From Bdellovibrionaceae bacterium UBA2316 (GTDB lineage Bacteria > Bdellovibrionota > Bdellovibrionia > Bdellovibrionales > Bdellovibrionaceae), in NCBI GenBank assembly GCA_002345205.1, contig DDVI01000111.1, forward strand, positions 1-63,317: 63,317 bases of DNA, written 5' to 3'. The notes beneath the pieces were generated by a model that was given only the letters and a program-made list of their open reading frames with translations, was not told the origin of the DNA and ran no database searches. The position numbers were made by a program, and so were the translations under genes. Shown here one piece after another: positions 51,652 to 60,768 of the stretch (position 1 is the stretch's first letter; the number at the start of each line of letters is the position of its first letter).

Positions 51652-52104
51652 CTAGTTGCTTTCGCCGAACGAAAATTCGACAGACTGCCCCGGCGTCTGT
51701 TCGAAATTTTGGTCCTGATCACCATCGCGATTAGCGGCGCGGGAGTTTTCGATTTCATTTTGTTTTAAACAGCCTTCAAATCCAGAATCCGTGGGCAAAT
51801 ATTGAACGCCCGTGGATGCCCTGCATTTTACCGTAGCGGTCGAATTCATTTTAATTGGCTTGTTTACGTCTTTCAGTTGTCTTAGATCAATCGGCGTGTA
51901 GCCGTCTCGAACATTACCTGGGGATACTGGTGTCGTTTCAGTTACAGCTTCGCTCGCAACCAGTGGTTCCGTCAATGTTGGTTCGGGCTCGGCTTTAGGT
52001 AGCGGCTTAGTAATCGTCGTTAGATCTAATTTTTTCTTCTCTACTTTGGCAAAGGCGCTGACGGCAATACTGAACGCAACCGCACTTATTACAAGAAACT
52101 TCAT
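51652..52104 (-). CDS. small secreted protein, unknown function
   Basis: 150 residues with signal peptide (FLVISAVAFSIAVSAFA). The mature part is acidic, Pro/Thr/Glu-rich and probably disordered, apart from a two-cysteine segment (VKCRASTG ... GFEGCLKQN). It follows the glutathione peroxidase gene on the same strand by 7 bp and is probably cotranscribed with it. No family recognised. Confidence 0.7.
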   Translation of the reverse strand: MKFLVISAVAFSIAVSAFAKVEKKKLDLTTITKPLPKAEPEPTLTEPLVASEAVTETTPVSPGNVRDGYTPIDLRQLKDVNKPIKMNSTATVKCRASTGVQYLPTDSGFEGCLKQNEIENSRAANRDGDQDQNFEQTPGQSVEFSFGESN

Positions 52105-52111
52105 GGAACTC

Positions 52112-52681
52112 CTATTTTAAAGCCGCCTCGATTTTGCTTACAATGTTATCAGAGGTCGGTGATGTCATCGAAGACCATCGATCTATCACTTTGCCGTCTT
52201 TGCCAACTAAAAACTTTTCAAAGTTCCATTTGACCTCTGTAAACAGGGTTCCGGGCTTAGATTCTGTTAAAAATTTATAGACTGGCTGTTTATTCGCGCC
52301 AGCGACCGGGTTTTTATCCATTAAAGGAAACGTGATTTTATATTTATCTTGGGCAAACTTTGAAATCTCTTGATTGCTGCCTGTATCTTGTTTGAAGTCA
52401 TTTGATGGAAACGCTAAAACAGTAAAGCCCTTAGCCCCATATTTGGTTTGTAAATCCTGTAGATCTTTCATTTGAGGAGTAAAGCCGCAGGCTGAAGCTG
52501 TATTCACAATCAATGTCACTTTGCCTTTATATTGAGCTAAATCCACATCTTTGCCGTCGATATCTTTAACTTTGAAATCGAATAGAGTTTTTGCGGCGTT
52601 TGTTGATGAAATAGGCGTCTGATTAGCAAAGCACTCAAGCGAAACAAATAGACTCATGATTGCGAGAAAAAAACTCTTCAT
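52112..52681 (-). CDS. exported glutathione peroxidase-family protein
   Basis: 189 residues: signal peptide (FFLAIMSLFVSLECFANQ) plus a thioredoxin-fold peroxidase. NTASACGFTPQMKDLQ holds the peroxidatic Cys, and VKWNFEKFLVGKDG the catalytic Trp and Asn. In FPSNDFKQDTGSNQEI the usual Gln of FPCNQFG is Asp and the usual second Cys is Ser. The family reduces hydroperoxides with thioredoxin or glutathione; here it would protect the periplasm. Divergent from purM, first in a unit with the small secreted protein. Confidence 0.85.
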   Translation of the reverse strand: MKSFFLAIMSLFVSLECFANQTPISSTNAAKTLFDFKVKDIDGKDVDLAQYKGKVTLIVNTASACGFTPQMKDLQDLQTKYGAKGFTVLAFPSNDFKQDTGSNQEISKFAQDKYKITFPLMDKNPVAGANKQPVYKFLTESKPGTLFTEVKWNFEKFLVGKDGKVIDRWSSMTSPTSDNIVSKIEAALK

Positions 52682-52709
52682 TATTATCCTCCATGTTAGA
52701 GATTTAGTT

Positions 52710-52740
52710 TTGACAAATTTTCCAGGTACGATTACATATT
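52710..52740 (+). promoter_or_regulatory. predicted promoter of the purine operon
   Basis: TTGACA (52710-52715) and an A+T-rich TACATATT (52733-52740) at near-ideal spacing, about 20 bases before the purM ATG. The leader is very short, leaving no room for a purine riboswitch. Confidence 0.45.
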
Positions 52741-52761
52741 ACATCCATACCAAGGGTGATT

Positions 52762-53898
52762 ATGAACAAATTTCGTGCTAATGCAACGACTGCCGGAACG
52801 TTCACTAGTAAAAACATTACTAGCTTCAAAAACCCGACCCCTAAGCAAAATCTGAAAACTAAAACAGCCTCTAATAAAGCATTGAATTACAAAAATGCAG
52901 GTGTCGATATTTTAAAAGGGGACGAATTTGTAGATTGGATTGGAAAACGTTCGAATAAACGCTCTCCACATCAGGATAAAATCGTTGAAGCCGTAGGTGG
53001 TTTTGCGTCGTTATTTCGACTTCCCAAAGGTATAAAGAATCCATGTATTGTCAGCTGTACTGATGGTGTAGGAACGAAAGTTAAACTAGCGGTTGAGCTT
53101 AAATCTTACGATGGTATCGGCCAGGATTTAGTCGCAATGTGCGTAAACGATTTGATGTGCACAGGTGGATCGCCTCTATTCTTCCTGGATTATCTGGCGA
53201 TGGGTAAACTTGATTTAAATCAGGCAAAGAAAATTTTAGCATCGATCAAGCAAGCCTGTGACGATAGCAATCTGGCGCTCATTGGTGGTGAAACGGCGGA
53301 AATGCCGGGCGTGTACGCAGGTAATGATTTTGACTGTGCTGGGTTTTCCGTCGGAGTTGTTGATGAAGCTAAACGATGGGGCGCGCACAACGTAAAGGCA
53401 GGCGATGTCTTGATTGCTTTGCCAAGCTCTGGGTTTCACTCTAACGGATATTCGCTCGTTCGAAAAATATTTGCTAATGAAAAGCCATCATTTAAAAAAA
53501 CCTTGCTTACGCCTACCTTTTTGTACGTTGAATTCTTAGAGGCATTAAAGGCAAAATTAAATATCAAGGCAGCGGCCCATATTACCGGTAGCGGAATTGA
53601 AAATATTCCTCGCGTGATACCGGCTCATATGTACTGTCATTTAACGCCGTGGGATTTTCCTGCTATTTTTAAAAAGGCGCAGGACAAAGCCGGTCTGGAT
53701 CAGGAATCCATGTTGACCACATTTAACTGTGGAATCGGAATGGTACTGGTTGTGAGCGCCAAAGATAAAGAGCGTACGCTTAAGGCCGCTCAATCGTATT
53801 TTAAAAACAAACCCGTTCTTATGAGTCCATTTGAATTGGGGTCAGTGAAGTTGAAGAAAAACAAGAAAGATAAGGATTTTATCTTTTCTAGGCCTTAA
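52762..53898 (+). CDS. purM: phosphoribosylformylglycinamidine cyclo-ligase
   Basis: 378 residues from ATG 52762 (AAGGG five bases upstream). From about residue 44, NYKNAGVDILKGDEFV starts the normal AIR synthetase. VSCTDGVGTKVKLAVEL, DLVAMCVNDLMCTGG, FFLDYLAMGKLD, LIGGETAEMPGVY and SSGFHSNGYSLVRKIF are the ATP-grasp-unrelated PurM motifs. It closes FGAM to AIR in purine synthesis. An extra N-terminal 43 residues, rich in Lys, Thr, Asn and Ser, have no match in typical PurM (about 345 residues). First gene of the pur operon, 11 bp before purN. Confidence 0.95.
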   Translation: MNKFRANATTAGTFTSKNITSFKNPTPKQNLKTKTASNKALNYKNAGVDILKGDEFVDWIGKRSNKRSPHQDKIVEAVGGFASLFRLPKGIKNPCIVSCTDGVGTKVKLAVELKSYDGIGQDLVAMCVNDLMCTGGSPLFFLDYLAMGKLDLNQAKKILASIKQACDDSNLALIGGETAEMPGVYAGNDFDCAGFSVGVVDEAKRWGAHNVKAGDVLIALPSSGFHSNGYSLVRKIFANEKPSFKKTLLTPTFLYVEFLEALKAKLNIKAAAHITGSGIENIPRVIPAHMYCHLTPWDFPAIFKKAQDKAGLDQESMLTTFNCGIGMVLVVSAKDKERTLKAAQSYFKNKPVLMSPFELGSVKLKKNKKDKDFIFSRP

Positions 53899-53909
53899 GG
53901 AGTCTACGA

Positions 53910-54437
53910 GTGAGGAAAATGGCCATTTTGGTGTCAGGTAGAGGGAGTAATATGCAGGCTCTGCTGGATCAAGAAGGTTGTAACATAAGACTTGTTTGTT
54001 CACATCGTCTTCATGCGGCCGCGAACTTTAAAGCGCGTCGCAATTTTGTCCCAGTATTTAAAACTAAAAAAATCGACTTTTCTGAATGGAAACAGTTTCT
54101 AATCTCGCGACAAATCAGTAGACTGTTTTTGCTAGGATTCATGCGTATCGTGCCGGCCGATTTTATTAATTCGTTTCGTCCGCATATATTAAATTTGCAT
54201 CCCAGTTTATTGCCTCTGTATCCCGGTTTGGAAGCGATCGAATCATCCTTTCAAGAAAAAGCACCGATGGGCGTGACTGTTCATCAAGTTATTCCCGAAA
54301 TGGATGCTGGTGATGCTGTAGTGCAGTCTTTAGTTTTTGAACCTAAAGATATTCTAGAAGATTTTAATCGGTCGTCATTGATGATGACCTTTCGTGAACA
54401 TTATGTTGTTCGTCGTGTGGGGGAAAAATGGAATTGA
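53910..54437 (+). CDS. purN: phosphoribosylglycinamide formyltransferase
   Basis: 175 residues from GTG 53910 (AAGGAG upstream). ILVSGRGSNMQALLD starts the GART fold; ILNLHPSLLPLYPGLEAI carries the catalytic Asn and His; PMGVTVHQVIPEMDAGDAVVQ the catalytic Asp. It transfers the formyl group from 10-formyltetrahydrofolate to GAR. It is short compared with the usual 190-215 because surface loops in the first half are reduced, yet the active-site residues are intact. Overlaps the next gene by 10 bases. Confidence 0.93.
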   Translation: MRKMAILVSGRGSNMQALLDQEGCNIRLVCSHRLHAAANFKARRNFVPVFKTKKIDFSEWKQFLISRQISRLFLLGFMRIVPADFINSFRPHILNLHPSLLPLYPGLEAIESSFQEKAPMGVTVHQVIPEMDAGDAVVQSLVFEPKDILEDFNRSSLMMTFREHYVVRRVGEKWN

Positions 54438-55708
54438 AACGATACGACGTTGCGGTGGTCGGTTCTTTTTATAACGTCGGCTGGGTGGCCAGTGAACTGT
54501 CTCGCCAAGGCTGGAGTGTTCTGTATATTGATTTGCACGCAGGGCTTGGTCGTTGGCCGATGGAGGATATCGAGGGGCCGTTTGGTTTTTTCTCCTCGGA
54601 AACGATGAATCCATTCTTTGTTGAAAAGTTAAACAACGAAGAGGCTATGGTGTCTCAGGATTCTGGGTTCACTGTATGCTTGGGTTCTGGTCCTTTGGAG
54701 TTTAAATCTAGTTTTATTCAGTATCAATTAAAAGAGCTAGGGGTGTCGGCTGAATTTATTTCTCGTCTAGAGGCTTCGACGGAAAACTTCTACCAAGCCG
54801 GTCAGAAATCCTTGGGACTAGATACAGACTTTAGAAAATCATGGTTAGAATTTTTGAGTCGATCTTTGAGTAGCCAAAAAGACGTAGCTTTTGGGGACGT
54901 GATCGCGAGCGAATTTCCATTGCCGTTAATGAATCCATTTTTCACCCGATTTTTGAGTCGGCGATCATTGGAGCGAAATCATCAGTGGCTTCAGCGTCAG
55001 AATATCGATGCTTTTGAGCAAACTCAAATTTTAGATTTTGCCTTAAATTCAAGTAAAGAAATCACGGGCTTTGAGGCGAAAGGTGAGTTAAATGGTATCA
55101 CCCATTTTAAAACTTTAGTTTGGGGCTTGTCGTCTGAAGAGACCTATTACTACAAACCTCAACTCGCTAAAATTATGTACCCGAAAGGGGTCTCTGAGCC
55201 TGTTTGGACGTGGGCTCGTTATTCAGTGGAAGTTACCGTTGATCGTGAAACACAGCAGTTGCCTTTACATTCCGTTTGGATTGACGATGTGTTTGGGCCT
55301 TGGACTCATGAAAACTTGCTAATTTGGCAACGGACTACGTTTGAAAATCGTTTTGATGTTTGGATATTAATTCCAAACAACCAGCGCTTTAATAAAGACT
55401 ATATTAAATACTATGGCGAAAAGATTACTCAGAAGTGGGTTAGTCGTTTTGAAACGTCTTCGGCGAAAATTCAAAACTACCCTCAAGAGTATGTCTACAC
55501 CTACCAAGATTTGGGTCCAAGTCGTTGGGTACGTTATACAAGCCAACACAAACGGCCGATTGAATCTAAAGAATTCGGTAACGTGTTCTTTAATGGTTAC
55601 GAGGTTTGGGATCAGCTGAATCGGGAAACGCAATTTCAATCACAAAAAAATCTAATAAGTAAAGTAACCGATAAATTAAAAAAAGAAACGACGAAGGAAT
55701 TAAGATGA
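54428..55708 (+). CDS. unknown protein within the purine operon (degenerate FAD-oxidase-like)
   Basis: 426 residues, cytoplasmic. The N-terminus KRYDVAVVGSFYNVGWVAS then ELSRQGWSVLYIDLHAGLGRWP has the rhythm of a Rossmann FAD-binding start followed by the acidic strand-2 end, but the GxGxxG glycines are mostly lost (GSFYNVG). The C-terminal FGNVFFNGYEVWDQLNRETQ resembles the last FAD motif of amine oxidase-type proteins. The middle is unassigned. It overlaps purN by 10 and purB by 4 bases, so it is made together with the purine enzymes. No purine step is known to need it. It may be a regulator or a moonlighting flavin-fold relative; inference only. Confidence 0.7.
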   Translation: MELKRYDVAVVGSFYNVGWVASELSRQGWSVLYIDLHAGLGRWPMEDIEGPFGFFSSETMNPFFVEKLNNEEAMVSQDSGFTVCLGSGPLEFKSSFIQYQLKELGVSAEFISRLEASTENFYQAGQKSLGLDTDFRKSWLEFLSRSLSSQKDVAFGDVIASEFPLPLMNPFFTRFLSRRSLERNHQWLQRQNIDAFEQTQILDFALNSSKEITGFEAKGELNGITHFKTLVWGLSSEETYYYKPQLAKIMYPKGVSEPVWTWARYSVEVTVDRETQQLPLHSVWIDDVFGPWTHENLLIWQRTTFENRFDVWILIPNNQRFNKDYIKYYGEKITQKWVSRFETSSAKIQNYPQEYVYTYQDLGPSRWVRYTSQHKRPIESKEFGNVFFNGYEVWDQLNRETQFQSQKNLISKVTDKLKKETTKELR

Positions 55709-57018
55709 TAGATAGATACTCACGACCCGAAATGTCTGTGCTGTGGTCAGTGGAAAATAAATTCAGTAAAATGTTGCAAGTTGAAATCGCAGTTGCAAAG
55801 GCCCAAAGTGAATTAGGTATTATTCCTCACAAGGCCTACAAGGCCATTGCTAAAAAATCTAAATTTAGCGTCAAGCGTATATTGGAAATCGAAGCGGTCA
55901 CGAAACATGACGTGATTGCATTTGTAAGTAATGTTGCGGAAAACGTCGGCAAAGATGGTAAGTACATTCATTACGGCATGACCAGTAGCGATGTTCTAGA
56001 TACGGCATTTAGTTTACAGATTCAAGAAGCCGGGGCGGTGTTATTAGCCTCTACCGCGCGTTTGAAAAAATCTCTACAAGTTAAAATCGCGAAAAATGAA
56101 GAAACATTGTGTGCGGGCCGTACTCACGGAATGTTTGCAGAGCCTACGTCATTTGGAATGAAATTGATGGGTTTCTTGGCTGAACTTATCCGAAATGAAA
56201 AGCGGGTCGTAGTGGCTTTAGAAGAACTGCGTATTTGTAAATTATCTGGAGCGGTTGGAACGTATTCGTCGCAAGAGCCAATTGTGGAAAAGAAAGTCAG
56301 TAGTTACCTTGGGCTAAAAGCAGAGTGGGTAGCGACGCAGGTTGTGCCGCGTGATCGTCACGCAAATCTATTAAATCAAATTGCCCTACTAGGGGCGGGG
56401 TTAGAACGTTTAGCCATCGAGCTTCGTCATCTGCAGCGCAGTGAAGTGTCTGAAGTTGTAGAAGGGTTTTCGAAAGGTCAAAAAGGTTCATCCGCGATGC
56501 CTCATAAGAAAAATCCTATTAGCGCCGAGAACATCACAGGATTATCAAGACTGTTGCGATCGTACGCTTTATCTGCGATGGAAAATATTCCATTGTGGCA
56601 TGAGCGCGATATTTCACATTCATCGGTTGAACGTGTGATTTTTCCGGATAGCTTTATTGTTGTTGATTATGCATTGAATAGAATGGCGGTTTTAATTGAT
56701 GGTCTAGAAGTTAATGCCAAACGAATGCTAGACAATATGGAGCAGTCGCAAGGGCAATTGTATAGTTCGCATGTACTGCTCCATTTAGTGAAAAAAGGTT
56801 TGTCCCGAGAAGTCGCCTATGCTCATGTCCAAAGATTGTGCCACTCACTTGGTTTTGGTGAACATTTGAAATATAAAATAAATGAAGACGAAGTGATCTC
56901 ATCCTATTTCACTAAAAAAGACCTTGACGATATTTTTAGCGGAAAAAAACATCGCGACACGATTTCTAAAGTAATTAAAAAACAAAAGAAAGTGCTTCAA
57001 CACGAGGATAGAAAATGA
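55705..57018 (+). CDS. purB: adenylosuccinate lyase
   Basis: 437 residues of the fumarase/aspartase fold. IDRYSRPEMSVLWSVENKF at the start, KHDVIAFVSNVAE, HYGMTSSDVLDTA, CAGRTHGMFAEPTSFG and the signature loop GSSAMPHKKNPISAEN are all PurB-specific. It releases fumarate in two steps, from SAICAR and from adenylosuccinate. The start overlaps orfX by four bases, and its stop overlaps purC by four. Confidence 0.97.
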   Translation: MIDRYSRPEMSVLWSVENKFSKMLQVEIAVAKAQSELGIIPHKAYKAIAKKSKFSVKRILEIEAVTKHDVIAFVSNVAENVGKDGKYIHYGMTSSDVLDTAFSLQIQEAGAVLLASTARLKKSLQVKIAKNEETLCAGRTHGMFAEPTSFGMKLMGFLAELIRNEKRVVVALEELRICKLSGAVGTYSSQEPIVEKKVSSYLGLKAEWVATQVVPRDRHANLLNQIALLGAGLERLAIELRHLQRSEVSEVVEGFSKGQKGSSAMPHKKNPISAENITGLSRLLRSYALSAMENIPLWHERDISHSSVERVIFPDSFIVVDYALNRMAVLIDGLEVNAKRMLDNMEQSQGQLYSSHVLLHLVKKGLSREVAYAHVQRLCHSLGFGEHLKYKINEDEVISSYFTKKDLDDIFSGKKHRDTISKVIKKQKKVLQHEDRK

Positions 57019-57734
57019 GCCAACATCAAGAACTACTGTATGAAGGTAAAGCCAAGAAAGTGTTTAAAACAGCAAAGCCAGATCACTACTATCTTGAGTT
57101 TAAAGACAGTTTGACGGCGTTTAACGCTCTTAAGAAAGGTACGTTTGAAAATAAGGGCCAGGTGAATCGCGATATCGCGGCTCGATTATTTGAATACTTA
57201 AAAGGTCGTGGAGTTGCGTCTCATTACGTAAGTTCAGAGGGAACTAACGGGATGGTCGTGAAAAAAGTCGAAATCATCCCATTCGAAGTCGTTGTGAGAA
57301 ATATACTAGCAGGATCAACGGCAAAAAAACTGGGAATCGACGAAGGCGTGGCTTTGTCGGAGCCTTTAGTTGAATTCTATTTGAAAAATGATGAATTGGC
57401 AGATCCTTTTGTGTCGGAAGAGCAAATTCGCATTATATACAAAATTCCGACGGCGCAAATGCAGGAAATTAAAAACTATGCGCTTAAAATCAATGATCAT
57501 TTAAAAGAACTATTTGCTGGAATCGGTATAAAACTGATCGATTTCAAAGTCGAGTTTGGTAAAGATAGTCAAAACGAAGTATTACTAGCAGATGAAATTA
57601 CGCCAGACTGCTGCCGCTTGTGGGATATTAAAACAAACGAAAAATTAGATAAAGATCGCTTTCGCCGAGACTTAGGTTCGATCAAAGAAAGCTATGAAGA
57701 TGTTAAACAACGATTAATGAATGCTTTAAAGTGA
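57015..57734 (+). CDS. purC: SAICAR synthetase
   Basis: 239 residues. YEGKAKKVFKTAKPDHYYLEF, FNALKKGTFENKGQVNRDIA, PFEVVVRNILAGSTAKKLG and KVEFGKDSQNEVLLADEITPD with SCRLWD-like CCRLWD are the family motifs. It joins aspartate to CAIR with ATP. The PurE-type carboxylase that supplies CAIR is not in the window. The ATG overlaps the purB stop. Confidence 0.97.
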   Translation: MSQHQELLYEGKAKKVFKTAKPDHYYLEFKDSLTAFNALKKGTFENKGQVNRDIAARLFEYLKGRGVASHYVSSEGTNGMVVKKVEIIPFEVVVRNILAGSTAKKLGIDEGVALSEPLVEFYLKNDELADPFVSEEQIRIIYKIPTAQMQEIKNYALKINDHLKELFAGIGIKLIDFKVEFGKDSQNEVLLADEITPDCCRLWDIKTNEKLDKDRFRRDLGSIKESYEDVKQRLMNALK

Positions 57735-57741
57735 GGTCCAA

Positions 57742-57978
57742 ATGAAATGGGGAATTAAAATTTTACCAAGAGAAGTTTTATTAGATACTCAAGGTCGCGC
57801 CGTTCAGGATTACCTGAATCAAAATTCGCAAGGCGTGAATCAATGCCGTATAGGTAAGTACATTGTGTTAGATTTGAAACAAACAGATGTTGCCGAATCT
57901 AAAAAGAAAGCGATTGAAATTACAGAACAGACATTAATCAATCCGCTGATTGAAACTTATTCGATTGAATCACTATAG
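57742..57978 (+). CDS. purS: FGAM synthase subunit PurS
   Basis: 78 residues: GIKILPREVLLDTQGRAVQD, the conserved KYIVLDLKQTD strand and a C-terminal NPLIETYSIESL. PurS bridges PurQ and PurL in the three-part FGAM synthase typical of Gram-positive and many other bacteria, in contrast to the single long enzyme of gammaproteobacteria. Small-type PurL downstream agrees. Confidence 0.95.
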   Translation: MKWGIKILPREVLLDTQGRAVQDYLNQNSQGVNQCRIGKYIVLDLKQTDVAESKKKAIEITEQTLINPLIETYSIESL

Positions 57979-57990
57979 GTAGGAGCCAAT

Positions 57991-58623
57991 ATGAAGGTCG
58001 GTGTTGTTACGTTTCCTGGAACGAACTGTGATCAAGATGTCGTTAAGATGGCTCAAGCTCATGGTTATCAAGTCGTTCCATTATGGCATAAAGATCACTT
58101 TGATATAAATACAGTGAATATGGTGATTATTCCCGGTGGTTTTAGTTATGGGGACTATCTTCGCTGCGGGGCTTTGGCCGCGCGTTCGCCAGTAATGGCC
58201 TCGGTTAAAGAGTTAGCGAAAACAGGTAAACCGGTTCTTGGGATCTGTAATGGATTTCAAATTTTGTGTGAAGCGGGATTGTTGCCAGGCGTATTGGTTC
58301 GTAATGATCATGGCCATTTCATTGACAAGTGGACTGTAATTGAAACCGTTAGTACAACAACCCATTTTGCAAAGTCAGATAAGAAAACATTAAAACTGCC
58401 CGTTGCTCATGGTGAAGGCCGCTTCTTTGCGGATAAACCAGAGCTAGATAAAATTGAAGAGCAAGGTCAAGTTTGGTTTCGATATACAGAAAAAATCAAC
58501 GGTTCTTTGAATAATATCGCCGGTGTTATGAATAAAGAAAAAAATGTAGCAGCGCTTATGCCTCATCCAGAACGCGCCATGTTTGATTGGATGGGTGGCA
58601 GTGACGGATTTAAATTTATTTAA
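57991..58623 (+). CDS. purQ: FGAM synthase glutaminase subunit PurQ
   Basis: 210-residue class I glutamine amidotransferase. FPGTNCDQDVV at the start, GGFSYGDYLRCGALAARSPV, GICNGFQILCEAGLLPG with the nucleophilic Cys, and PVAHGEGRF; the catalytic His-Glu are in MPHPERAMFDW. It supplies ammonia to PurL. It follows purS by 12 bp with a TAGGAG ribosome site. Confidence 0.97.
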   Translation: MKVGVVTFPGTNCDQDVVKMAQAHGYQVVPLWHKDHFDINTVNMVIIPGGFSYGDYLRCGALAARSPVMASVKELAKTGKPVLGICNGFQILCEAGLLPGVLVRNDHGHFIDKWTVIETVSTTTHFAKSDKKTLKLPVAHGEGRFFADKPELDKIEEQGQVWFRYTEKINGSLNNIAGVMNKEKNVAALMPHPERAMFDWMGGSDGFKFI

Positions 58624-58648
58624 ACGATAGTTTTTTGAGGGAGAGTCT

Positions 58649-60766
58649 ATGGCAGCTGAACGTACGTTAACTGAAAAATTAAAACACTATCGTATCTCTC
58701 AAGGTGAGTACGAGCGAATCTCGGGTTTGCTTGGCCGCCCACCACACGGGTTAGAATGGGCTTTGTTTTCGGCGCTTTGGAGTGAACACTGTTCCTACAA
58801 AAGTTCTAAAGTTCACTTACGAAAATTTTCATATCGCAATGGAATGACTCGCGATGATTCCGATGAAAATGCCGGTGTTGTTGATATCGGTTTTGGTGAA
58901 AAAATAGTTTTTAAAATGGAGAGTCATAATCACCCGAGTTTTATTGAACCGTATCAGGGGGCGGCGACGGGTGTGGGTGGAATCTTGCGCGATATCTTTA
59001 CAATGGGCGCGCGCCCGATTGCGTTAGCGGACTATCTTTGTTTCGGTAATGAGAATGCACCTCGCATGAAAACCCTGGTTAAAGGCGTGGTTTCGGGCAT
59101 CAGCGGCTACGGAAACTGTGTTGGTGTCCCGACAATCACAGGTTACACAGAGTATGACGAAAATTATAATAAAAATATTTTAGTTAATGCCATGGCTGTC
59201 GGTTTACTTGAAGGTCAGATGAATTTGGCCAGCAGTAAAGCCGAAGGCGTGGGTAATCTGGTTGTATACGTGGGCGCTAAGACGGGTAAAGACGGTGTTC
59301 ACGGCGCGGCGATGGCCAGCGAATCGTTTGATCAGGATATCGATAGTAAGAAACCAAATATTCAGATCGGTGACCCCTTCCTAGAAAAACTATTGATTGA
59401 GTCATGTTTGGAAGTTTTATCTAAAAATCTAGTAGTGTGTATGCAGGACATGGGCGCCGCGGGATTAACATCAAGTACGTTCGAAATGGCTTCAAAAGGT
59501 CGCGTAGGAATGGATTTACACTTAGATAAAGTTCCCCAACGGGATTCTTCAATCACGCCGGAAGAAATTTTACTTTCAGAAAGCCAAGAACGGATGGTTC
59601 TGGTGTGTGTCCCCAAAAACTTAGACGCTATCCAAGCTGTATTTAAAAAATGGGATTTGGATGCGGCTCCGATTGGTACGATTATAGATACAAAGAAAAT
59701 GCGTTTATTCTGGAAAGGTGACCTGGTTACAGAAATCGATCCGACACTGATTACAGATTCAGCGCCTCGCTATGAACGGCCATTCACTTCGTATCAGTCA
59801 AAACGCAAAAAAGACAAAATTGTGTCCGTATCTGATCAAAACAAAGAACAGTGGTTAGAGAGTTTAAAGCAAAACGCGTTTTATAAAAATAAGAATTGGA
59901 TTTTTGAGCAATACGATCAACGGGTGGGTACGCGCACAGTTAGGGACGCCTCGCACACAGTGAGCGCCGTGCGATTGAATTCACGTCGTGACCTGGCTAT
60001 TTCGGTAGGGTGTCGTCCCGCTTTCATGCGTATGGATACGCGTATTGGTGCTATCGATGCGATTATTTACCCAGCTCTTCAGCAAGCCGTAAAAGGATTT
60101 AAACCGATTGCCGTTACAGACTGTTTAAATTTTGCGAATCCTGAGCGCGTCGAGGTCATGACTGATTTTGTTCAAACGTGCGATTTATACGCTGAAATCG
60201 CGCAGCGATTAGATGCGCCGATCATTTCTGGAAACGTAAGTTTCTACAACGAAACCGAAGGTAAAGGAATAACACCAACGCCAGCGGTAGGACTTGTTGG
60301 TTTGAAAGAGAATGACGATACTATTTCAGCGTGTGTTTTTAACGAGTCGGATCTGACTGTGTTTTTGGTGCAAATGCCGGGTGTTGTGAGTTACGCAAAA
60401 ACGGCAGAAGTTTTTAAAAAAGAGTCCTCGTTTAGTGGCGATTTGTTAGTTCCGCTACTTTGCGATTTTATCCCCGCGATGACCGCGTTTGCGGCGAAAA
60501 CAAGACCACAAGTCAGTCGCGTGGTTGGGCAAGGTGGTTTGGCTGTTACCTTGGATAAAATGAAAGCCGACGGATTTGAATGTGTGTTTGAAACCGGTGA
60601 GAGTCATTTATTTAGTTCAACAGAATTTCTGTTTGAAGAGCGTTTATATGATTTTGTATTTGCTGTGAACGGTGCTCAGCGTGCGACGTTTGAAAAAGAA
60701 TTAGATGTGTTAGTAAAAAAATGGAACCTGGTTTCTTATGTACTTGGTAGAAGTCGAAAGGGATAG
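58649..60766 (+). CDS. purL: FGAM synthase large subunit PurL (small type)
   Basis: 705 residues. WALFSALWSEHCSYKSSK, FKMESHNHPSFIEPYQGAAT, GVGGILRDIFTMGARPIA, VYVGAKTGKDGVHGAAMASE and CMQDMGAAGLTSSTFEMA are PurL motifs; the second half has VTDCLNFANPE and ISGNVSFYNET. The length is that of the small PurL that works with PurS and PurQ. It converts FGAR to FGAM with ATP and glutamine-derived ammonia. It is 2 bp before purF. Confidence 0.97.
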   Translation: MAAERTLTEKLKHYRISQGEYERISGLLGRPPHGLEWALFSALWSEHCSYKSSKVHLRKFSYRNGMTRDDSDENAGVVDIGFGEKIVFKMESHNHPSFIEPYQGAATGVGGILRDIFTMGARPIALADYLCFGNENAPRMKTLVKGVVSGISGYGNCVGVPTITGYTEYDENYNKNILVNAMAVGLLEGQMNLASSKAEGVGNLVVYVGAKTGKDGVHGAAMASESFDQDIDSKKPNIQIGDPFLEKLLIESCLEVLSKNLVVCMQDMGAAGLTSSTFEMASKGRVGMDLHLDKVPQRDSSITPEEILLSESQERMVLVCVPKNLDAIQAVFKKWDLDAAPIGTIIDTKKMRLFWKGDLVTEIDPTLITDSAPRYERPFTSYQSKRKKDKIVSVSDQNKEQWLESLKQNAFYKNKNWIFEQYDQRVGTRTVRDASHTVSAVRLNSRRDLAISVGCRPAFMRMDTRIGAIDAIIYPALQQAVKGFKPIAVTDCLNFANPERVEVMTDFVQTCDLYAEIAQRLDAPIISGNVSFYNETEGKGITPTPAVGLVGLKENDDTISACVFNESDLTVFLVQMPGVVSYAKTAEVFKKESSFSGDLLVPLLCDFIPAMTAFAAKTRPQVSRVVGQGGLAVTLDKMKADGFECVFETGESHLFSSTEFLFEERLYDFVFAVNGAQRATFEKELDVLVKKWNLVSYVLGRSRKG

Positions 60767-60768
60767 TC

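Noticed and set aside
52682..52761. Purine riboswitch or PurR site before purM
   Set aside because: The predicted leader is only about 20 bases and I see no conserved aptamer or PurR-like palindrome.
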